From JBCBRD01 sp039819785 (GTDB lineage: Bacteria > Pseudomonadota > Alphaproteobacteria > Rhizobiales > Hyphomicrobiaceae), in NCBI GenBank assembly GCA_039819785.1, contig JBCBRH010000026.1, positions 1 to 62,226 on the forward strand: a DNA stretch of 62,226 nucleotides, read 5' to 3'. Below, one piece after another: positions 54,835-60,015 of this stretch. Within the stretch, counting starts at the first letter, position 1; each line of letters opens with the position of its first letter. The notes below the pieces were generated by a model. That model worked only from the letters and a program-made list of their open reading frames with translations, had not been told where the DNA came from and made no database searches. The position numbers and the translations under genes are program-made.

Positions 54835-55047
54835 TTAATTCGCTCTGCGCATTGCTTCTGAATGCAGTTCTTGCCAAGAAATATTGTAGTCTTGCTTCAA
54901 ACTATCTGCAGCTTTCTTCAGATGCTCGGCTACGGTGAACGCACCCAAAAACTGCGCCTCAGACTCAGCCCAAGTTAACAAACGCCACAAACAAATTGCA
55001 TCTTTCTTGGAACAGTCGTGTCCGCCCCTACCAACATTACTCACCAT
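54835..55047 (-). CDS. small helical protein (70 aa), unknown
   Basis: The family is not recognised. The translation has coding character: CLWRLLTWAESEAQFLGAFT, then a helix AEHLKKAADSLKQ and a QELHSEAMRR tail. ATG 55047 is taken; a start eleven codons upstream (55080) is in frame. It is divergent from the HTH gene at 55226, with about 180 bp that include operator-like dyad 1 between them, so it could belong to the same circuit. Confidence 0.5.
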   Translation of the reverse strand: MVSNVGRGGHDCSKKDAICLWRLLTWAESEAQFLGAFTVAEHLKKAADSLKQDYNISWQELHSEAMRRAN

Positions 55048-55134
55048 CACCCTACTGTCGCCCCCAACCATTGAGCGCACCGACCGGTGCGCTGCCCATG
55101 ACCTTTCGATAACACGCTTGAGTTGTTCTTAAAA

Positions 55135-55150
55135 CTAGGTAAAGTCCTAG
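55135..55150. promoter_or_regulatory. dyad 1 of a repeated operator-like motif (TAGG-N6-CCTA)
   Basis: CTAGG-TAAAGT-CCTAG is a perfect dyad with a six-base spacer. It lies about 76 bp before the XRE gene at 55226. Two further copies of the same dyad precede the synthase gene (59580 and 59632), and AAACTAGGTAAAG is shared exactly with one of them, read toward the gene in both cases. Confidence 0.6.
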
Positions 55151-55225
55151 TTAACTGGGATTTTAGGGCCTTACTCAACTCCAGCGCGAACAAAAGTGCG
55201 CTGACTTCAACCCCTTTGTCAGGGC

Positions 55226-55495
55226 ATGTTCATGTACACAAACGAGATGGTGACACCGCTCCGCGTCAGCTCAAGCCGTAAGAATTCGATAGACGTACAG
55301 GTCGGTGGTAAGATCCGACGCATACGTATTGACCGAGGTAATAGCGTGCGAGAGCTTGCTTTAGCGATTGGTGTGGCACCGAACATGATCGAGTCAGTAG
55401 AAACTGGCGGATGCCGCGCAAGACCAGCGTTCCTGTTCCTCGTCGCGTCCCATTATGAACTAAATTTAAAATATTTCTTCGAAGATTTATATTAA
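55226..55495 (+). CDS. XRE-type HTH transcriptional regulator (89 aa)
   Basis: Residues about 26-80 form a Cro/C1-type HTH: VGGKIRRIRIDRGNSVREL, then ALAIGVAPNMIESVETGGCR. The rest is short and lacks an effector domain. Start candidates are ATG 55226 and ATG 55232, the latter with AGGG upstream. It is followed 64 bp later by a LuxR-type HTH gene, and operator-like dyad 1 precedes it. Confidence 0.78.
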   Translation: MFMYTNEMVTPLRVSSSRKNSIDVQVGGKIRRIRIDRGNSVRELALAIGVAPNMIESVETGGCRARPAFLFLVASHYELNLKYFFEDLY

Positions 55496-55559
55496 ATTCC
55501 GGCGCTTTTTCATTTCCACTTAGTCGAGTTCCAGCTCGAAAGGCTAGCAAAGCAGAGAA

Positions 55560-55796
55560 TTGAACTTACCCTATCCTTTTCGAGTCACCATGCCATCCGC
55601 AAGCATTTTCTCAGAGCGCGAAAAAGCTATAATCGCATTGATAGCGGAAGGTCTAAGTGACCGAACCATCGGCCAAAAACTTAATCTCAGCCCCAAGACA
55701 ATCAATTATCATGTTGAGAACATCAAGCGGAATTTCGGGGTCAAAACTCGCATCCAGGCTGCGGTAATGGCAATTCGTCTTGGTATTATTGACTAG
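55560..55796 (+). CDS. HTH-only LuxR/NarL-type DNA-binding protein (78 aa)
   Basis: The body of the protein is a LuxR-type HTH: FSEREKAIIALIAEGLSDR, then TIGQKLNLSPKTINYHVENI and KRNFGVKTRIQAAVMA. There is no sensory domain. The start is TTG 55560 or ATG 55590, both possible. It follows the XRE gene in the same direction and is convergent with the receiver-protein gene. It is a candidate output regulator of the signalling locus, because neither the receiver protein nor the kinase has a DNA-binding domain. Confidence 0.78.
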   Translation: MNLPYPFRVTMPSASIFSEREKAIIALIAEGLSDRTIGQKLNLSPKTINYHVENIKRNFGVKTRIQAAVMAIRLGIID

Positions 55797-55840
55797 AATG
55801 CGAACCATTGGTCGGTGCTCATCGAGCAAACAACTGGAAA

Positions 55841-55856
55841 TCAAAAGTACTTTTGA
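55841..55856. repeat. perfect 16-bp palindrome between convergent genes
   Basis: TCAAAAGTACTTTTGA reads the same on both strands. It lies between the ends of the LuxR-type HTH gene and the receiver-protein gene. It is too AT-rich and loop-less to be a good terminator; a protein-binding site is possible. Confidence 0.5.
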
Positions 55857-55869
55857 CAGCCTGCCGGTT

Positions 55870-56784
55870 CTAGACCGGAATAATTGTCCATTGCCAAGAC
55901 ATCCCCAACTTATTAGCAGGATAAACGTATTTTTTCCATGACCCAGAAAATATGGGATCGTAGAAACCGCCGTCAGTTGGAAAGTCCGTGATTAGGGACC
56001 TGCCCTCCAGCAGTGACAGCAGGTCAGATGGGGCGGAGGCAGACGACGCAGTTTCGAATTGTGCCCGCATTGTTTCTTCGTCTCGGACGAGCAGTCGGTA
56101 TCTTTTTTGACAAGCATCGATAAGCAAGAACTCGGAGGTGGATGCCAGGAAAAAGTATTCAACAATTTTATTTTCCTCTCTGATAATGTTGAACATTTTT
56201 TCGAACTCGGCATCCATTAAAAAGGAGTATTCTTCTTCCTTCGCCAGTTGCCTAAATACGGCAGAGGCGTTGTGAAAGCACTCAAACTGCAATTTATGAA
56301 TATCATCAATCAGCTTTTTCCCGACGTCATAATCGCCTTTTTTTTGAAACGTATCGATTAGACCTGAATTGAAGGCAGTCACCGCTACATCAAGACCTGC
56401 TTTGCCAGTAAGTAAGATTTTCTTGAGCGGTGTCTGCGACAGTTTTTTGAAAAACTCTAGCCCATCCATCTCCGGCATTGCGTAATCTACTACAACAACA
56501 GTTACCTGCTGCGGTCGGGCCTGGACATCAGCTAACCGCATCAAATCTGGAAGATCAACGCGTAAACCAGGTTCATCCATGGATGTATCTGAATGTATCC
56601 TGTTATTGCGAAGTATGCTCCACACGGGCGATTCAAGGTTGCTCATTACATAGTTCAGCGCACTTGTTGGCGAGCTGAAGGTCTTGAGATTTATTTTGTT
56701 CCGAAATCTGTAAGTTAGACTTTCAAGAAACTGAGTGTCATCATCCACAGCGACAACTGTCGTCTCATAGAAAACCGGAAGCAT
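55870..56784 (-). CDS. response regulator with receiver domain and novel C-terminal half (LqsR/CqsS-circuit type)
   Basis: The product is 304 aa from ATG 56784. The receiver has acidic residues Asp14/Asp15 (AVDDDTQ), phospho-acceptor Asp100 (VVVVDYAMPEMDG), Thr/Ser and Lys148 in QKKGD. About 35 extra residues are inserted before the phospho-acceptor strand, so the receiver is longer than usual. Residues 165-304 form an alpha-helical domain that I do not recognise (LIDACQKRYRLL, then WKKYVYPANKLGMSWQW); no HTH or output enzyme is evident. It is divergent from the kinase gene with 102 bp between starts. Size and neighbours recall LqsR of Legionella, although similarity is not tested. Confidence 0.8.
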   Translation of the reverse strand: MLPVFYETTVVAVDDDTQFLESLTYRFRNKINLKTFSSPTSALNYVMSNLESPVWSILRNNRIHSDTSMDEPGLRVDLPDLMRLADVQARPQQVTVVVVDYAMPEMDGLEFFKKLSQTPLKKILLTGKAGLDVAVTAFNSGLIDTFQKKGDYDVGKKLIDDIHKLQFECFHNASAVFRQLAKEEEYSFLMDAEFEKMFNIIREENKIVEYFFLASTSEFLLIDACQKRYRLLVRDEETMRAQFETASSASAPSDLLSLLEGRSLITDFPTDGGFYDPIFSGSWKKYVYPANKLGMSWQWTIIPV

Positions 56785-56886
56785 GCCGAACGTCCTATCT
56801 GGAAGTAATTGCCCCAGTATCCTCAACCCGGTGGGCACACCGACTCGTGTCATGGGGCATTTCGTTCTGCCAAAGCAGGCCACAAC

Positions 56887-58191
56887 ATGACCACGACAGA
56901 TATTGTAGTCAGTCCCTTTCGGGCTTTACAAAGGTCCTACTATGAGTTCCATGGTCGCGCCCCATTTAAGCTACCGTACATCGGCGCGCTCGGTATTATT
57001 GCACACCCCATCTATTATGTTTTATGGGCCTACCTGCTGCCGCAGCCATTTGAGTCCTTGTCGATAAGGTTGGGCTGTATGCTGTTGTGCATCGCTCTCG
57101 CGGTTGAACGTTGGTGGCCCTTGGCACTTAAAAGGTTCTACCTACCTTTTGCATATGTCGCACTTATGGTTTGCCTCCCGATATTCTTTACCTACATGCT
57201 ACTCAAGAATAACGCAACTGATGTTTGGCTTATGTCGGCAACCGTAGCAACACTTTTCTTGGTTTTACTTTATGACTTTCGGAATGCCCTAATTACCCTT
57301 GGGTTGGGCAACGCATTGGGTGTGTTTTTTTTCATCATGACGGATGGCTTGCAACCTTTACCTATCTCCTACGCCCTCAGCATCCCAGTGTATCTCTTCG
57401 CGATATTGGCTGTAGGCTTTCTTACATACAGTGAAAGACAAATAGCAGAGGAGAAGTTGCATGCCACACAAGCGTTAGCAGCGAATATTGCACATGAGAT
57501 GCGGACTCCTCTGCTAAGTATTCAGTTAGATTGTGAGCAAATGGAGGATGAACTACAAAACGGGCCAAACCCTCTTCGCAGGCCCGATACCGCGCTTGAC
57601 ATATCCAGCTTGGCTCGTGCGGTTAAGCGTGTGCGCAATCAAGCTCATGGCGCTGGCATAGTTATCGACATGATCCTCTTCAATGTGAAGCACGAACATA
57701 TTCAGCCCGAAATTTTCGAAGAGCACTCCATGTCAGCCGCGGTGAAAACCGCTGTCGCTCGTTTCCCATTCCAAAATGCCGATAGAGCATGTATCCATTT
57801 AGAGCTAGAGCAGGATTTTAGGTATTTCGGCTCAGATGTTTTGATGGTGCATGTATTTTTCAATTTGATAAAGAATGCCATCATCGCTGGCTCTGGAACC
57901 GACGCACTTAAAATTTCGATCAAAACAGAGGTCGACCCACTAAGTAATATTGTAAGGGTAACCGACAATGGAATGGGTATCCCGCCCGAACTTTGGGGTT
58001 CCTTGTTCGAGCCTTTCGCCACAAGCGGCAAGCGCATGGAAGGCAGCGGGCTTGGTTTGGCATTCTGCAAAAACGTCATTAACTCATTTGGAGGGACTAT
58101 TACATATCAGACGGCCGAGGGTTCCGGGACTACGTTCGAAATTCGGCTGCCATTCTCCGAACAGGTAGACGCAAATGGCCGCCGCAGTTAA
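56887..58191 (+). CDS. cqsS: six-TM sensor histidine kinase, CqsS/LqsS-like
   Basis: The product is 434 aa from ATG 56887. Six helices occupy residues about 30-180, starting with YIGALGIIAHPIYYVLWAYL and LPQPFESLSIRL, which correspond closely to the Vibrio CqsS sensor region as I remember it (GMLGFPAYYFIWEYWFPQ). A kinase core follows: His203 in ANIAHEMRTPLLS, FNLIKNA (N-box), DNGMG (360) and GSGLGLAF. The strand FGSDVLMVHVFFNLIKNA also parallels CqsS. Vibrio CqsS carries a C-terminal receiver; here the protein ends after the ATPase domain and the receiver is a separate divergent gene. The ligand should be an alpha-hydroxyketone-like molecule. Confidence 0.88.
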   Translation: MTTTDIVVSPFRALQRSYYEFHGRAPFKLPYIGALGIIAHPIYYVLWAYLLPQPFESLSIRLGCMLLCIALAVERWWPLALKRFYLPFAYVALMVCLPIFFTYMLLKNNATDVWLMSATVATLFLVLLYDFRNALITLGLGNALGVFFFIMTDGLQPLPISYALSIPVYLFAILAVGFLTYSERQIAEEKLHATQALAANIAHEMRTPLLSIQLDCEQMEDELQNGPNPLRRPDTALDISSLARAVKRVRNQAHGAGIVIDMILFNVKHEHIQPEIFEEHSMSAAVKTAVARFPFQNADRACIHLELEQDFRYFGSDVLMVHVFFNLIKNAIIAGSGTDALKISIKTEVDPLSNIVRVTDNGMGIPPELWGSLFEPFATSGKRMEGSGLGLAFCKNVINSFGGTITYQTAEGSGTTFEIRLPFSEQVDANGRRS

Positions 58192-58220
58192 ATCTACGAG
58201 GCCACTTGCGCTTCAAATAC

Positions 58221-59498
58221 TCATGCCGCAAGTATCTGAGGCTCGAGTTGCGTTGTCAGACCCTTTCTTTGCTTCCGACGAGTTGAGGGCCAGGAGTCAA
58301 GCCCAACCTCGTGCGCAATCTCTGCGCACACTTCGATGATTCTAGACAGCTGATCGGATGACAGGCCGCAGTTGATTGTGAAGCGCATTAGGCACCGTTT
58401 CTCAGGCGTTGCCGGCGGAAAAAACAATGCACCAAAAATACCACGATCCTCCAAGGCATCTCGCAGGCGGACAGTCGTCAGAATATCTCCAGCCTCGAGT
58501 GCAATGATCTGCGATTTGGATGCGTTGACGTTGTATCCAATCTGGTCGAGGGCCGTTCGAATCTGTGTGTGGTTTTTATGTAAGCGTTCACGTCGCCAGG
58601 GTTCATTTGCAAAGATATCTAAAGCTGCATGGTACCCGGCGACCTCATGGCCAAGGACCGTCGTGCTGAAAATCGTTGGTAACGACTCGTAACGCAAGAA
58701 CTCTGCGTTCTTCTGTGAGCAAATAACAAGTCCCCCCCGGCTCGGCACCGCTTTCGAAAGGCCAATTGTTCGGAAGTGAATTCGCTCCGCCAGCCCTTGG
58801 GCGACCGAAAGACCAGCTCCATCTGGTCCCAATGCTCCAAACGAGTGAGTTTCGTCGACAATGATAACGCAATCATGTCTTTCACATACGTCAAGAATAT
58901 CTGCCACCGGACACACGTTTCCATCAATGCTATACACCGCATCAACAACTACAATGCCATGTCCGAATTTTTTGATTTGGCGCTCCAGGTGGTTGACATC
59001 GTTGTGACGGAAAGGGATCGCCACACCGTCGCTGCACTTGACGCCCTCCCAAAGCGACAAATGTGCCTTCATGTCTAAATAAATAGGAAGTTCCGGTGTC
59101 GCAATCGCCTGAATGAGGCCCGTGTTTGCACAATATCCCGAGTTACATAACACGGAAGCCTCTGCTTGCATGAGCTTTGCAGCGCGCGCCTCAAAACTGT
59201 TCAAAATGTCTTTTTCGTGGTGCAACCAAATTCTTGACACCGCTTCACCATGGCCATGGGCATCCAAGTATTGTTTTTCGGCATCAATAAGGTCTGGATG
59301 TTTGGCAATGCATAAGTAGTCATTGGTTCGGACTTGAATGTCGCCTTCCTTGGGCGTCTTGCCTTTCATTGGATGGCGGTTGTGCCACGTATCACGAAGC
59401 CGGTGCTTGTAATATGTGTCGATTTTTTTCAAAAGGAAATCCGGATCTCTTCTCGTTTCTGACTTGGTCTTTCCTGTCGGGGCTTGGATTTCAGTCAT
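58221..59498 (-). CDS. cqsA: CqsA-like autoinducer synthase (PLP-dependent alpha-oxoamine synthase family)
   Basis: The product is 425 aa with an N-terminal extension of about 20 residues. PLP features are His146 (AHLSLWEG), Asp215 and His218 (VDETHSFG), and Lys249 in GLSKAVPSRGG. Several blocks match Vibrio CqsA rather than biotin or heme synthases: DMKAHLSLWEG, GIVVVDAVYS, THSFGALGPDGAG, SQIIALEAGD and IFGALFFPPAT. CqsA joins an acyl-CoA to an amino-containing C2/C3 donor to give the precursor of CAI-1-type alpha-hydroxyketone signals. ATG 59498 has AGGAG seven bases upstream; a GTG five codons earlier is not needed. It is convergent with the kinase gene, with 29 bp between them. Confidence 0.9.
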   Translation of the reverse strand: MTEIQAPTGKTKSETRRDPDFLLKKIDTYYKHRLRDTWHNRHPMKGKTPKEGDIQVRTNDYLCIAKHPDLIDAEKQYLDAHGHGEAVSRIWLHHEKDILNSFEARAAKLMQAEASVLCNSGYCANTGLIQAIATPELPIYLDMKAHLSLWEGVKCSDGVAIPFRHNDVNHLERQIKKFGHGIVVVDAVYSIDGNVCPVADILDVCERHDCVIIVDETHSFGALGPDGAGLSVAQGLAERIHFRTIGLSKAVPSRGGLVICSQKNAEFLRYESLPTIFSTTVLGHEVAGYHAALDIFANEPWRRERLHKNHTQIRTALDQIGYNVNASKSQIIALEAGDILTTVRLRDALEDRGIFGALFFPPATPEKRCLMRFTINCGLSSDQLSRIIEVCAEIAHEVGLDSWPSTRRKQRKGLTTQLEPQILAA

Positions 59499-59579
59499 TA
59501 GAAACTCCTGCACTGAACACTACTAACAGGTTCGGAGTACCGTTTTCAGGAAATCAAAAACGCCCAGCGAGATAAAAAT

Positions 59580-59593
59580 TAGGATGATACCTA
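59580..59593. promoter_or_regulatory. dyad 2 of the operator-like motif (upstream of cqsA)
   Basis: On the cqsA strand it reads CTAGG-TATCAT-CCTAA. It is about 80-95 bp before the start codon. Its centre is 53 bp from that of dyad 3, about five helical turns, so both would face the same side of the DNA. Confidence 0.55.
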
Positions 59594-59631
59594 GGGGTTA
59601 TTAACGGCTTTAGGCTGGGTGTGGACAACAT

Positions 59632-59647
59632 TTAGGTCTTTACCTAG
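59632..59647. promoter_or_regulatory. dyad 3 of the operator-like motif (upstream of cqsA)
   Basis: On the cqsA strand it reads CTAGG-TAAAGA-CCTAA, within AAACTAGGTAAAG, a 13-base string shared exactly with dyad 1 at 55132-55144. It lies about 135-150 bp before the synthase start. Confidence 0.6.
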
Positions 59648-60015
59648 TTTATCTCGAGCCTGATAATTAGATGGTCGTTTTCAGGAACGGCCGGTGGAAT
59701 TGGCGGGGCTATTGAATCGATTCAACCGCCAGAGGATTTGGAAGGAAAGCATGGCCTGATCGTGGCTGTTTCGAAGATAGACCGAACCCGAATAGACGTC
59801 CGGTTTGAGGAGTTGGCAGGTCAGCGAAAGGGTCGGCTCGGGGGCGAAACCGGAGTTGGTGATACGTCAGCAAATTGCGCTTTCGACAGTTTGTCCCGGC
59901 GCCATGCAACGATCGCACACGCGCAGTCATGGGCAAATTTAGGGGGCGATTGGGCGGTTGTTGGGGATGAGGCTCCCGGCAGGTTCTGGGGTGACGCATT
60001 GAGATAGTGGACCAT

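Larger units (their letters stand above)
59499..60006. other. promoter region of the synthase gene and upstream spacer
   Basis: About 510 bases. The first 150, upstream of cqsA, are AT-rich and hold two operator-like dyads. The remaining 350 up to traG hold overlapping open frames on both strands without protein character; none is called. The TAG of one such frame overlaps the GTG at 60007 by one base, which may be chance. Confidence 0.5.
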
